This document shows positions 51,959-60,059 of a stretch of DNA of 64,000 nucleotides, in pieces. This DNA is from Verrucolacustris sp044348085 (lineage in GTDB: Bacteria; Verrucomicrobiota; Verrucomicrobiia; Methylacidiphilales; Verrucolacustridaceae). The notes beneath the pieces were generated by a model that was not told the origin of the DNA, made no database searches, and worked only from the letters and a program-made list of their open reading frames with translations. A program made the position numbers and the translations under genes. The stretch lies in assembly GCA_044348085.1 (NCBI GenBank), contig JBIKTM010000002.1, positions 62,001 through 126,000 on the forward strand. The letters run 5' to 3'. Position 1 is the first letter of the stretch; the number at the start of each line of letters is the position of its first letter.

Positions 51959-53551
51959 CTATTTCTTCAAGTCCCCAACACTCCGGGCTTGATCGTGCGC
52001 CCAGCAAGCGGCGAGGACGATGCCAAGGCCAATCCCAACGAAAGCGGCGAGAAAGAGGCCAGCATTCCGCAAAGTGAGAAGTGACGTGCTTTGGGAGATG
52101 ACAGGCATGGTGATGCGGTACAGGGAGGTTTGAGGGCTCATGTAGTTTTCCATGACCTTGGCCCGCAGTTTCTCAGAATCCGCAATCAGATCGTTCAACT
52201 CTCGGCAGCCTACGATTAAGCTGGACACAAAATCGTTTTCAGAGGCCGGACCCGGCGGGATTTTAGCCGTAGCCGCTGTTTTCTCCGATAAAGAGACTTT
52301 CTTATTCAAAGCCTCAAGAATCTCTTGGGTTTCACGCAGGGCCGACGCCTCCGCCGCCACTTGGAGCCGAGCATTCCGGATTTTTTTCACTAGGCTGGTC
52401 CGATACTGGACATCCTGCTTCCCTCCTCCCATCTCCATGAGCTTGGTCAAAAAAGTGTCACTGAACTGGAGTTGGGTAGCTCTCCCATTACTAACGTCAG
52501 GAGCCTCCGACGAGGCTTCGCCCTTGATAATAGAGGTGCCCCCAGACGAGGCCAAATAATCGCGATAGGTCAACATCATCCCACGAAGGTACTCCTCGGC
52601 CAAACGCAGCCGATCTTGTCTCATCCGCACCTGCTGTCGGAACATCCGCTCAATTTCTCTAGCAGAGGAGGGGTCCGCAATCGAACCAAACAGAGCAGAA
52701 CGGATCTGGGGAATGCGGACCTCCTGCAAAAAGTCCAGCTTGAGAAAAAGATCTGCAAGTCTGGCTCCGTCCGGCAACACGGCCTGATAACCGCCGGGCA
52801 GGCGGGCCAACTCCCCTAATCCGTTGGCCAGAACACGCGTGCGCTCCAACAACTCCGTCAGAGACACCAGAGGATCATTTGCTTTAGACACCTGCTCCAT
52901 CTGGCGGGGCAACCGCGCTGCAAAGGCGAGCACCTTTTTTTGCGTGACCGCATCATCCGACCAACGCCGTAGAACTTCCTCCAGCATTTTGGTTTGCTGG
53001 GCGAACGGGATCAGCCGGGAAGAACGGGCGGTCTGTACAAAATTGAGCTGATAGGTTGTGGCGGGCAGGCTTTTCAGCTGTGCCTCGAACTGGGCCTCGA
53101 TCTTTTCCCGGTCGGTTAAAACAAGCTTGCGGTCGTCGAGCCGAGCCCGGAACTCCCTCTTCAGAAGGTCCAGTTCCAGGCCCGCACGCGCTACGGAAAA
53201 TCCGGACCTAAAGTCATCACACTTTAGATAGACAGACAAATTGTTTTGCTCATAGACGGCACGAAGCACGCCAGTCTCCAACAAATCCTCCGGTCGGAAC
53301 GGCAGCTGATTTGGATAAACAGCCAGGGCTGCTTCAGGATAGTTGAGCGTGAACTCCAGCCCGGTCTGGTTTTTCTTCGGCAGCATGACGTACGTGGCAG
53401 AAAGCAGACCTAGAGAGATCACGACCAAGGCAAACAGAGACAGCTCCAGCCACCGGCGGTAGCGCCGAACAAGGCCCCACAAAGGAGCCAGTGAGATAAA
53501 ATCCTCCTCCTCGGGCACGGAAAAAGGATTCGGGGAGGGCGGCAAGCTCAT
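51959..53551 (-). CDS. Wzz-like chain-length determinant protein (second of pair)
   Basis: A 530-residue protein has a cytoplasmic start DFISLAPLWGLVRRYRRWLE, a first membrane helix near residues 35-55, a long periplasmic part of about 430 residues with predicted helices and a final helix LFLAAFVGIGLGIVLAA before a short tail. This two-helix frame is the layout of Wzz/polysaccharide co-polymerases, but the protein is longer than enterobacterial Wzz (about 330). The frame extends to 53698; the ATG at 53551 overlaps the upstream paralogue's stop (ATGA). It probably sets chain length with Wzy. Confidence 0.78.
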   Translation of the reverse strand: MSLPPSPNPFSVPEEEDFISLAPLWGLVRRYRRWLELSLFALVVISLGLLSATYVMLPKKNQTGLEFTLNYPEAALAVYPNQLPFRPEDLLETGVLRAVYEQNNLSVYLKCDDFRSGFSVARAGLELDLLKREFRARLDDRKLVLTDREKIEAQFEAQLKSLPATTYQLNFVQTARSSRLIPFAQQTKMLEEVLRRWSDDAVTQKKVLAFAARLPRQMEQVSKANDPLVSLTELLERTRVLANGLGELARLPGGYQAVLPDGARLADLFLKLDFLQEVRIPQIRSALFGSIADPSSAREIERMFRQQVRMRQDRLRLAEEYLRGMMLTYRDYLASSGGTSIIKGEASSEAPDVSNGRATQLQFSDTFLTKLMEMGGGKQDVQYRTSLVKKIRNARLQVAAEASALRETQEILEALNKKVSLSEKTAATAKIPPGPASENDFVSSLIVGCRELNDLIADSEKLRAKVMENYMSPQTSLYRITMPVISQSTSLLTLRNAGLFLAAFVGIGLGIVLAACWAHDQARSVGDLKK

Positions 53552-55119
53552 GACGGGCGAATACTCCTGCCTAACGAGACGACCCGATGGTTGATGAACA
53601 AGAGCACCAGCAGGAAGAAAAAGCCAAGCACAACCCAAGCCACAAAGGCCGAAACAAGCGCCACAACACTTAAGGGCTGAATTTTTTTTACCTCCCAACC
53701 TCCGGCGACGCTAAAAAGATCCGTGTTATGGCCGAGATAGCTTTCCGAGATGGCATTGACCAGCTGGCGGGAAGAGTCGAGAAGAAGCCCCAGTTGCGTA
53801 CCAGCGTCCCGGACAGAGCTAGCGCCCGCCGAGTGAGCCCGGTCCTCCTTGGGCGGGGGTGGCTGAAGGGGGGAGTTCGCTGGGCGTTCCGCACCTTGTC
53901 GGGCCAGCGCCGCCCGGACGATTTGCAGATTTTGGCGAAGCTCGTCGCAGGAAAGCTCATCCTGTGTATCCGCAATTCTAGCCTTCTCAATTTCCTCCAA
54001 CATTTCTTTCAGGTAGTCCCGGTCTGCCCCGGTCTGGGCCAATCCCAAAAGACGGCTGAAAAAAAGTTCGACGAACCCACCTCCCTTCGAAATAGCCGTC
54101 TCGCCCGTATCGGCGATAGGGGCACCGGGACGACCGGCAAGATAGTCCCGGTACGTCTCTACCAAGGCGGATAAACGATCTTTGGAGGACTTGGCGCGGC
54201 TTTCGCGAAACTTGAGCTGAAGCTCCATGGCCTGCGAGAGTTTCACGATTTCCTGATTGGTACCGATCTGAGTCAGCATGATCTCCTGAATCGAAGGTAA
54301 GGTCTGCTCCCGATAGGCGCGGAGCCGTAGCTTGAGATCGACCACAGTAGTACCATCCGACAAGGCCACCAAGGAAGCACCAGGGAGCTTTTCCACGTAG
54401 ACCAATCCTTCCTCCAAAGCTCGGGCCCGGTTGTTGATCGCAGCAAACTTCTCGATTTCTGATTGCCCCTCCTTTTCATAGTTGGTATTCAACCCCGGCA
54501 GGTGGGAGGAGAAGGAGTAGATTTGCTTGTTGCTAACAGCCTGCCTAGCCCAGATGACCGGGATGTCAGACAAGACCTTGGCTTTCACGTCCAAGGGGAC
54601 CCTGGGGGAGCGACTCCCATCAAACCAAGCCAAACGGAAAACCGTGGAGAAGGTGCTGCGCAAACGGCTGCGATACTCCTGCTCCAAAGCCTGCCGATCG
54701 GGACCGCTGAGCTTGCTATCGTTGAATCGGGACGAGTATTCGCCGATAACATTCTGCAAATTACCCGACGACTGGGTGATGGAGAGAGACGACTCGAAGG
54801 CAGGAAACTCGATCCATTGTTGAAGATTATAGACCTCGTACACCGTGCGTAGGACAGAACGATCCAGCAGCTCCTCGGCACTGAATGGTAGATCGTTAGG
54901 GTATTTGCCATCTTGGGCCCCTTTAAACCCGAGGGACAGATCCATCGAGCATACCTCTGTCTTGGGCGTCAAAAACAGGACCGTGCCCACCAAAAGCAAC
55001 CCGCTCAATAGCAGTCCCGCCAACCCGAACTTTAGCCGCTGTTTCTGCTGTTTCAGCAATTCCCACAACGGGGCCAAGGGAATAACGTCATCCCCTCGTA
55101 CAGGCCTATCAGCTTGCAT
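53548..55119 (-). CDS. Wzz-like chain-length determinant protein (first of pair)
   Basis: This 523-residue protein is a paralogue of its neighbour: VIPLAPLWELLKQQKQRLKF against ISLAPLWGLVRRYRRWLEL, then YPNDLPFSAEELLDRSVLRT against YPNQLPFRPEDLLETGVLRA. It has a membrane helix at about residues 31-50 and another at 488-510 (VALVSAFVAWVVLGFFFLLV). The periplasmic part is helical with a Pro-rich segment near residue 430. No cytoplasmic tyrosine kinase domain is fused. It is likely the first gene of a chain-control pair at the head of the locus. Confidence 0.78.
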   Translation of the reverse strand: MQADRPVRGDDVIPLAPLWELLKQQKQRLKFGLAGLLLSGLLLVGTVLFLTPKTEVCSMDLSLGFKGAQDGKYPNDLPFSAEELLDRSVLRTVYEVYNLQQWIEFPAFESSLSITQSSGNLQNVIGEYSSRFNDSKLSGPDRQALEQEYRSRLRSTFSTVFRLAWFDGSRSPRVPLDVKAKVLSDIPVIWARQAVSNKQIYSFSSHLPGLNTNYEKEGQSEIEKFAAINNRARALEEGLVYVEKLPGASLVALSDGTTVVDLKLRLRAYREQTLPSIQEIMLTQIGTNQEIVKLSQAMELQLKFRESRAKSSKDRLSALVETYRDYLAGRPGAPIADTGETAISKGGGFVELFFSRLLGLAQTGADRDYLKEMLEEIEKARIADTQDELSCDELRQNLQIVRAALARQGAERPANSPLQPPPPKEDRAHSAGASSVRDAGTQLGLLLDSSRQLVNAISESYLGHNTDLFSVAGGWEVKKIQPLSVVALVSAFVAWVVLGFFFLLVLLFINHRVVSLGRSIRPS

Positions 55120-55237
55120 GAAATTACTTTTAGTTTCGGAAGGCGAAAGGTCGAGAAGGAATCATTAAAAGACTATCTATTTTTGAGAGATCAATCCATT
55201 TCGCATATAATTTCATAAGATTCCGCCTTAAAGCGCA

Positions 55238-56029
55238 TTAAGGCTTAGGAGGGTGGGGCTTTTTGGAGAGCTTATGCTCCAAAAGCCGGGTGTGGCGGAC
55301 GAGAGTCGAGTAAAAAGTCGAGGCGGCGATATAAAAGCCAGGATATCCATCGAGAAATCCAAGCCGGAAGACATAGGCCCGAAAAAATCTCCAGAACGCG
55401 CGGAAGGTGGCCTCGGCTGGTAACCAGCGAGATCTTTTCTTTAAACGCGATTCCAAATAAAGATCAGAGAAGTAGTTGATCTTCGAGACATAGTGGGAAA
55501 TGGAAGGATTCGAGTAGTGGAGTATATCCCCGGACAACGCGCCAACTCTGCCTTCTACTATCAGTCGGTCGTGCGGATCCGTCCCGCCCCACTTCGCCTT
55601 CCCAGCACGCCAAAGCCGTGTCTGCCAATCTGGATACCAGTCACCATGTCGAACCCAGTGGCCAAGAAAGAGCGAACAGCGAGCCATCCTCAAGGCCACG
55701 GGGCCCTCCGCTTTCGGCGAAAGAAAAAAACGGTGAATCGATTTCTTCAGCTTCGAGGAAATCTCCTCATCGGAATCGAGGCCAAGAATCCAGGGCTGAA
55801 GGGCTTTCTCTGCCGCCGAATTTTTTTGGGCGATATGCTCCTTCCAAGGTTCACGGAAAACACGGGCCCCGTGTTGCTCCGCAATCTTGTCCGTCCCGTC
55901 GGCAACATCATCATTCACCACAACCACAATATCGGAAACCCACCCCCGAACACTCTCCAGAGCCCGACCGATCCGGTCGGCATCAGGCCCAGAGATCATA
56001 CAGACCGATATGGGGAGAGGAGCAGACAT
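55238..56029 (-). CDS. WaaE/KdtX-like GT2 glycosyltransferase
   Basis: This 263-residue protein begins ISVCMISGPDADRIGRALES and has VNDDVADGTDKIAEQHGARV, AAEKALQPWILGLDSDEEIS with the DSDE metal site, and YPDWQTRLWRAGKAKWGG. Those are the motifs of WaaE (LPS core beta-1,4-glucosyltransferase) and lipooligosaccharide relatives. A C-terminal RAYVFRLGFLDGYPGFYIA segment matches the family end. It lies 118 bases upstream of the Wzz-like pair, so it may have been the first gene in the locus. The acceptor is not known. Confidence 0.85.
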   Translation of the reverse strand: MSAPLPISVCMISGPDADRIGRALESVRGWVSDIVVVVNDDVADGTDKIAEQHGARVFREPWKEHIAQKNSAAEKALQPWILGLDSDEEISSKLKKSIHRFFLSPKAEGPVALRMARCSLFLGHWVRHGDWYPDWQTRLWRAGKAKWGGTDPHDRLIVEGRVGALSGDILHYSNPSISHYVSKINYFSDLYLESRLKKRSRWLPAEATFRAFWRFFRAYVFRLGFLDGYPGFYIAASTFYSTLVRHTRLLEHKLSKKPHPPKP

Positions 56030-56119
56030 CCCCCTACTTTATCGTAACGAAGGCGGAGGACAACCTTGGGCGAATCGACTCGCAGAAGGGGCCATTTTGG
56101 TTTATGCTTTTAACTTGCG

Positions 56120-56206
56120 GGACAGGTGCCGGAGCGGTCTATCGGGCTCGCCTGGAAAGCGTGTGTTGGGTAAAACCAACCGAGGGTTCGAATCCCTCCC
56201 TGTCCG
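56120..56206 (+). tRNA. tRNA-Ser (GGA)
   Basis: An 87-base tRNA with acceptor arms GGACAGG/CCTGTCC, D-arm GCCGGAGCGGTCTATCGGGC, anticodon loop CTGGAAA (anticodon GGA), a long variable arm (TGTTGGGTAAAACCAACC region) and T-arm GAGGG-TTCGAAT-CCCTC. The long variable arm and anticodon mark it as serine. CCA is not encoded. One T-T mismatch in the anticodon stem is visible. Confidence 0.92.
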
Positions 56207-56278
56207 AACGCTAGTGAGGAGAGGGAATTCTATCCGACGGAGGCGTTATTTGGATGGGTCTCAGGGTAACGGGGGACC

Positions 56279-56295
56279 AATCCCTCCCTGTCCGA
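56279..56295 (+). repeat. Direct repeat of the tRNA-Ser 3' end
   Basis: AATCCCTCCCTGTCCGA at 56279-56295 repeats the last 16 bases of the tRNA plus one base (56191-56207), 88 bases downstream. It could be a decayed tandem tRNA copy or an attachment-site remnant. No integrase is found between or near the copies. Confidence 0.7.
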
Positions 56296-56304
56296 CCCTA
56301 CTAC

Positions 56305-56322
56305 GTCCCGCAGTCGCGGGAC
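56305..56322. repeat. REP-like palindrome after the tRNA
   Basis: A seven-base stem GTCCCGC/GCGGGAC with loop AGTC lies in the 294-base gap between the tRNA and the RAYT element. No gene is seen in the rest of that gap. Confidence 0.5.
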
Positions 56323-56460
56323 TTCGAAGGGCTGGGAGGACAGGGTGTCTCATATCCCAGAGGGGAAGAACGGATGGCGCGGGGGCAGGTCCTAGGGGGC
56401 GCAATCTTCTCCAAGGCGTTAAATGTTTAGATTGATCGCCGAAGCCTGCATTAACAACGC

Positions 56461-56529
56461 GGTTGCCTTGCAAAGGCAACCCTACCTACGCGTTGAATGT
56501 TTAGGTAGGGTCCGCTTTGCAAGCGGACC
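56461..56529. repeat. Paired REP palindromes flanking RAYT (left)
   Basis: Two 21-base palindromes, at 56461-56481 (arms GGTTGCCTT/AAGGCAACC) and 56509-56529 (arms GGTCCGCTT/AAGCGGACC, one-base offset), enclose CCTACCT and AGGTAGG. This head-to-head arrangement is typical of BIME elements. The second palindrome encodes the last codons and precedes the stop of the RAYT gene. Confidence 0.75.
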
Positions 56530-56992
56530 GTTCGGAGGTCTTGAAGTCTACTGCCGTCCAAACATATGGCCAGTCCTTCGAATCTGCGATCAAACCTTCT
56601 CGCACTGGATTGGAATATATATAGACCCACTTCTCGCATGAACTTGCAACCGACCTTAACCGATGATCGAAGAAACCTGCTTGAAATATCAAATTCTCCC
56701 TCCACGCCATCCACCGTTTCCATCGAGCGACCACTTCGTGCATCAGTTGATTTCCCGCAAAACTTGCCAACAGATGCAAATGGTCTGGCATTAGAAGCAG
56801 AAGCTCGCACCTCCAGACGCCGAGTTGTGAGAGCCGCAAAGCCGATTGAAAGATTCCGCTAGCAGTTTTGGGGTAACAAAGTTGATTTCGGCGTCTTCGT
56901 TTGCAGCACAGGGTTATGAAATACTCAGGAGCCTCCGCCCAACCGGGAATACTGTGATCTAATTTCTTTCGCACCGCCCAACTGGAGTCCAT
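56501..56992 (-). CDS. REP-associated tyrosine transposase (RAYT)
   Basis: This 163-residue Y1/HUH transposase has PEYFITLCCKRR, LLLLMPDHLHLLASFAG with the metal-binding HxH-type His pair, and a catalytic-Tyr region VYIYSNPVREGLI. RAYT proteins nick and process REP palindromes. It is flanked on both sides by REP elements that share an exact 21-base palindrome, so the gene and its substrates form a REPtron. Its stop lies inside the left REP. A second RAYT is at 61369. Confidence 0.88.
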   Translation of the reverse strand: MDSSWAVRKKLDHSIPGWAEAPEYFITLCCKRRRRNQLCYPKTASGIFQSALRLSQLGVWRCELLLLMPDHLHLLASFAGNQLMHEVVARWKRWMAWRENLIFQAGFFDHRLRSVASSCEKWVYIYSNPVREGLIADSKDWPYVWTAVDFKTSERSACKADPT

Positions 56993-57074
56993 AAAGATTA
57001 AACTGCACTTCTTCGCATGAGGTTCGGTAAAAAGTTAAAACATCATCGAAGCGATCAATCTTGAGGTTTGGGTC

Positions 57075-57156
57075 GGTTGCCTTGCAAAGGCAACCCTACC
57101 TAGGCTTTGAATCTTTAGGTTGAATCAGAGGCGGCGTAGGGACACACCGCCCTACC
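57075..57156. repeat. REP palindromes flanking RAYT (right)
   Basis: A 21-base palindrome at 57075-57095, identical to that at 56461-56481 and followed by the same CCTACCTA, is paired with a hairpin GGCGGCG/CACCGCC at 57130-57151 ending in CTACC. It lies just upstream of the RAYT gene and downstream of the OsmC-like gene stop. Confidence 0.75.
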
Positions 57157-57162
57157 TAATTT

Positions 57163-57573
57163 TCAACCTACCCAAGCAAACTCGACAGGCTTTTCAACCC
57201 GTGGATCTAAACTGCGGTGAACGGGACAGCCAAGCGCAGCCGCTTCTAGAAGTTTTCTTTGGGGATGATTCCCTGGAAGTGGAATGGTGATTTTCGATTT
57301 AAGTGCCACAATTCTTCGGGGCGTATCGGTGCTCATTTCTTTGGTCGTCTCGATCTTCATGCCCTCAAGGTTGATCGAGTGTCTCTTTGCGGCAATCCCC
57401 ATAATCGTAGCCATGCATGCTGCCAGAGCAGTCGCGACGAGATCCGTCGGAGAAAAAGATTCCCCTTTTCCTTCATTATCGACAGGTGCATCGGTTGATA
57501 GCTTGGCTCCCGACGGACCGTGTGTGGCCGAGCAGTGAAGCTGGCCTTCGTATGAAACGGAAATTTTTACCAA
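57163..57573 (-). CDS. OsmC/Ohr-family protein
   Basis: A 136-residue protein has GKGESFSPTDLVATALAACM with the first reactive Cys and EAAALGCPVHRSLDP with the second, the two-cysteine site of OsmC/Ohr peroxide reductases. It likely reduces organic peroxides with thiol donors. The longest frame starts at TTG 57624 inside the upstream gene; a TTG at 57573 (LVKISVSYEGQLHC) lies seven bases after that gene's stop and is preferred. No regulator of the OhrR type is adjacent. Confidence 0.83.
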   Translation of the reverse strand: MVKISVSYEGQLHCSATHGPSGAKLSTDAPVDNEGKGESFSPTDLVATALAACMATIMGIAAKRHSINLEGMKIETTKEMSTDTPRRIVALKSKITIPLPGNHPQRKLLEAAALGCPVHRSLDPRVEKPVEFAWVG

Positions 57574-57580
57574 GGTTAGT

Positions 57581-58261
57581 TTAGCCCTGTCCTGCACCAG
57601 GGCTTCGTGCCCATCCGCCAGCAATGCCCAAGAGGAACATGATTCCAGAACCTGCTGCGGCGCCCAGCAACACTTTTAAAAGCTCGAGGGTCATCGAGCG
57701 TCTCTGGTTTTCCAGCGCCCGTTCCGTTCCTATCTTCAACTGCGCTTTTTGCGCATCCGTCTGCTGGGTCAGCTTGGTCATAAATTCCGGGCCTTTCAGC
57801 GTGGTCCGATTCTGCTGGTTAAAATTGGAGACGACTGCCTGAAGCTCGTTGGCGTCGAGCGTTTTGACCCTATCCACCGTTGTTTCCAGTTGGCGCATCT
57901 GGGCCTGACTTTGTGCGGTAATCTGCTGTTCGGCCACGACGATTAACCGATTCCCTGTGATCAAAGCCGAGGCGATCACAAGAAGGAAGCCGCCCGCATA
58001 AATAAATGGAACGTAGGAGAGAAGCTTCATCACCGTTCTCTCGATCGGCAAAGGCATGACACGCGGGAAGGCGAGCAAGACCCCTAAGGCCAAAAGAGGA
58101 ACGGGGGTGCGATCCACTAACCCGGAACTAAAGCGAAAGGCTTGAAGAGCCCCACCAAAAGGGTTGCCTAATAGTTGGAAGAGCAAGTCGATGCCCGCAA
58201 AGGCCAAAAGACCATAACCAACAACGCGGATGATTTGCGGAGTAGGAGAATTAGATTTCAT
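57581..58261 (-). CDS. Membrane protein, possibly HpsJ-like
   Basis: A 226-residue protein has four hydrophobic segments (about residues 12-32, 52-70, 83-106 and 190-215). A polar, Gln-rich helical part lies between the third and fourth (SQAQMRQLETTVDRV). SSGLVDRTPVPLLALGVLLA recalls HpsJ proteins of cyanobacterial polysaccharide/exosortase loci, but this is a weak resemblance. It lies just upstream of the OsmC-like gene. I cannot assign a function. Confidence 0.5.
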   Translation of the reverse strand: MKSNSPTPQIIRVVGYGLLAFAGIDLLFQLLGNPFGGALQAFRFSSGLVDRTPVPLLALGVLLAFPRVMPLPIERTVMKLLSYVPFIYAGGFLLVIASALITGNRLIVVAEQQITAQSQAQMRQLETTVDRVKTLDANELQAVVSNFNQQNRTTLKGPEFMTKLTQQTDAQKAQLKIGTERALENQRRSMTLELLKVLLGAAAGSGIMFLLGIAGGWARSPGAGQG

Positions 58262-58423
58262 ATCGCGGTAGCTTGCTGAAACTGAAAATTATGTCCAGAG
58301 CCAAGACATCCGCAGGGCTTATTCCTGCTTATAACTTGTTAGCCATAAACACCCTCTGCCTATTTTTCGTATTTTAAAAAAATAACGGCATCTTTTCCCA
58401 ATTTGCGTAGTTTAATCCTATAG

Positions 58424-60049
58424 ATGCTATCCACCCTCACTGCATCGGACTGGGACCGTAACAAGGCGGCCATCCTTCTGCACCGGGCCGGCTTTGGCGG
58501 GACTCCACAGGAAGTAGATGCCTTGGCCACCCTTTCCCCCACCGAAGCGGCCGATTTCCTGCTGGGACCGGCCAAGCTCCTTCCTCCTGACCCCCCCGCC
58601 TTTTTGCGGGAAAGTAGCATGGAAGAGGCTCTGAAATCAGAGCGAGTCAAAATCAACTCCCTTTCGGATCAGGCCAAGGCAGATGCAAAGAGAGAAGTCG
58701 CCCAGTATCTGCGGGCTAATCAGGGCCGCCAGATGACCGAGCTCCGCGGCTGGTGGCTCAAGCAGATGGCGGAACCTGCGAGGGCTGCGCGGGAAAAACT
58801 CACCCTCTTTCTCCACGGCCACTTTGCCACTAGTTTTGAAAAGGTCCGCAGCCCCTTCCTTCTGTATCAACAAAACTCTCTGTTTCGTGAAAAAGCCTAC
58901 GGTATGTGGTCGGATCTGGTTCTGGGAGTGGCACAAGACCCAGCCATGTTGCTCTATCTCGATGGAGCCAAAAGCCGGGCAGAAGCCCCAAATGAAAATT
59001 TTGCCCGGGAACTTTTCGAGCTCTTCACCCTTGGAGAGGGAAATTATACGGAAAAGGATATCCAAGAAAGTGCCCGCGCCTTCACCGGTTGGGGGATCGG
59101 GGTGGACAAAGGGAAAAAAGGCGGCCTCCAGCGCGGATCCTATCCCTCCTTCAAAAACATGCCAAAGTGGCACGATACAGGATCGAAGACGATTTTTCGT
59201 TCGACCGGAAATTTCGATGGGGCCGATGTGATTCGTCTAACCCTTGCTCAAGAGGCAGCCCCACGGTGGATAACCCAAAAGCTTTGGCGCTTCTACGCCG
59301 GATGGCCCGCCCCCGAGCCCCTGCTACAGGAATTAGTTCGAGAGTGGCAGTCACTCAAGGGCGAGATCCGCCCATTTCTAATGGCGATGTGGACCAATCC
59401 CAATTTTTATGACCCTGTCCGTGCGGCCGACCGGGTGAAATCCCCAGCGGAGTGGCTTGTCGGGCTCTGCCGACAGCTTGGTCGCCCCCTGCCTGCTCCA
59501 GTACTATCCTCACATGCTTTAAGTCTACTTGGACAAAATCTTTTTGAGCCCCCTAATGTCAAAGGGTGGGATGGCGGAATTGCGTGGATTAACACCTCCA
59601 GCATCAGTCGGCGATACGAGTATGGTTCATGGCTGGTGGACGGTACCCAAGGGCTGCAAAAACTTTCCACTCTGAATATGGCGAAAATGGCTGGGGAAAG
59701 CGGCTTGCTGAAGATGTCTCTGCCGGAAATCAGTCCTGAGGGAGTGGTGATCCCTCATGGCATCAAAGATATCGATCCCGTCGCAAAGCAGGCTGCCACG
59801 GAAAAAATGAGGGAAACGCTGTCCCTTCCCCCCGCTTCTGTCGCTGGCATCGCGACATCGGAAGAACGGCAAAGCGGGGAAAAGCTGCTTGCTGCATTGT
59901 CGTCCCGTTTTCTTTCCGGCGAAACGATCCCCGAGGATTTGCGCGCCCGTTTCCAGCATGCAGCAGGGGACAAAATCCCCTTCACTGATGCAGCGGTTCG
60001 GAAAATGATTTTGGCCATCGTGCAAAGCCCGCTCTATCAAGTCACATGA
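58424..60049 (+). CDS. DUF1800 family protein
   Basis: This 541-residue protein has AILLHRAGFGGTPQEVDALA at the start and NENFARELFELFTLGEGNYT with KDIQESARAFTGWG in the middle, the DUF1800 signatures. LFEPPNVKGWDGGIAWINTS is also conserved. The family is nearly always encoded before a DUF1501 gene and is expanded in Planctomycetes and Verrucomicrobia; it may act on sulfated or secreted substrates, but no activity is proved. No clear signal peptide is seen. It is followed by the DUF1501 gene after ten bases. Confidence 0.92.
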   Translation: MLSTLTASDWDRNKAAILLHRAGFGGTPQEVDALATLSPTEAADFLLGPAKLLPPDPPAFLRESSMEEALKSERVKINSLSDQAKADAKREVAQYLRANQGRQMTELRGWWLKQMAEPARAAREKLTLFLHGHFATSFEKVRSPFLLYQQNSLFREKAYGMWSDLVLGVAQDPAMLLYLDGAKSRAEAPNENFARELFELFTLGEGNYTEKDIQESARAFTGWGIGVDKGKKGGLQRGSYPSFKNMPKWHDTGSKTIFRSTGNFDGADVIRLTLAQEAAPRWITQKLWRFYAGWPAPEPLLQELVREWQSLKGEIRPFLMAMWTNPNFYDPVRAADRVKSPAEWLVGLCRQLGRPLPAPVLSSHALSLLGQNLFEPPNVKGWDGGIAWINTSSISRRYEYGSWLVDGTQGLQKLSTLNMAKMAGESGLLKMSLPEISPEGVVIPHGIKDIDPVAKQAATEKMRETLSLPPASVAGIATSEERQSGEKLLAALSSRFLSGETIPEDLRARFQHAAGDKIPFTDAAVRKMILAIVQSPLYQVT

Positions 60050-60059
60050 AAGGACCCGC

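Noticed and set aside
53728..54174. Plus-strand frame of 148 codons
   Set aside because: It is antisense to the Wzz-like gene, has no ribosome site and no recognisable motif.
56461..57156. CRISPR array
   Set aside because: The repeats are inverted hairpins with irregular spacing around a RAYT gene, not regularly spaced direct repeats, and no cas genes are present.
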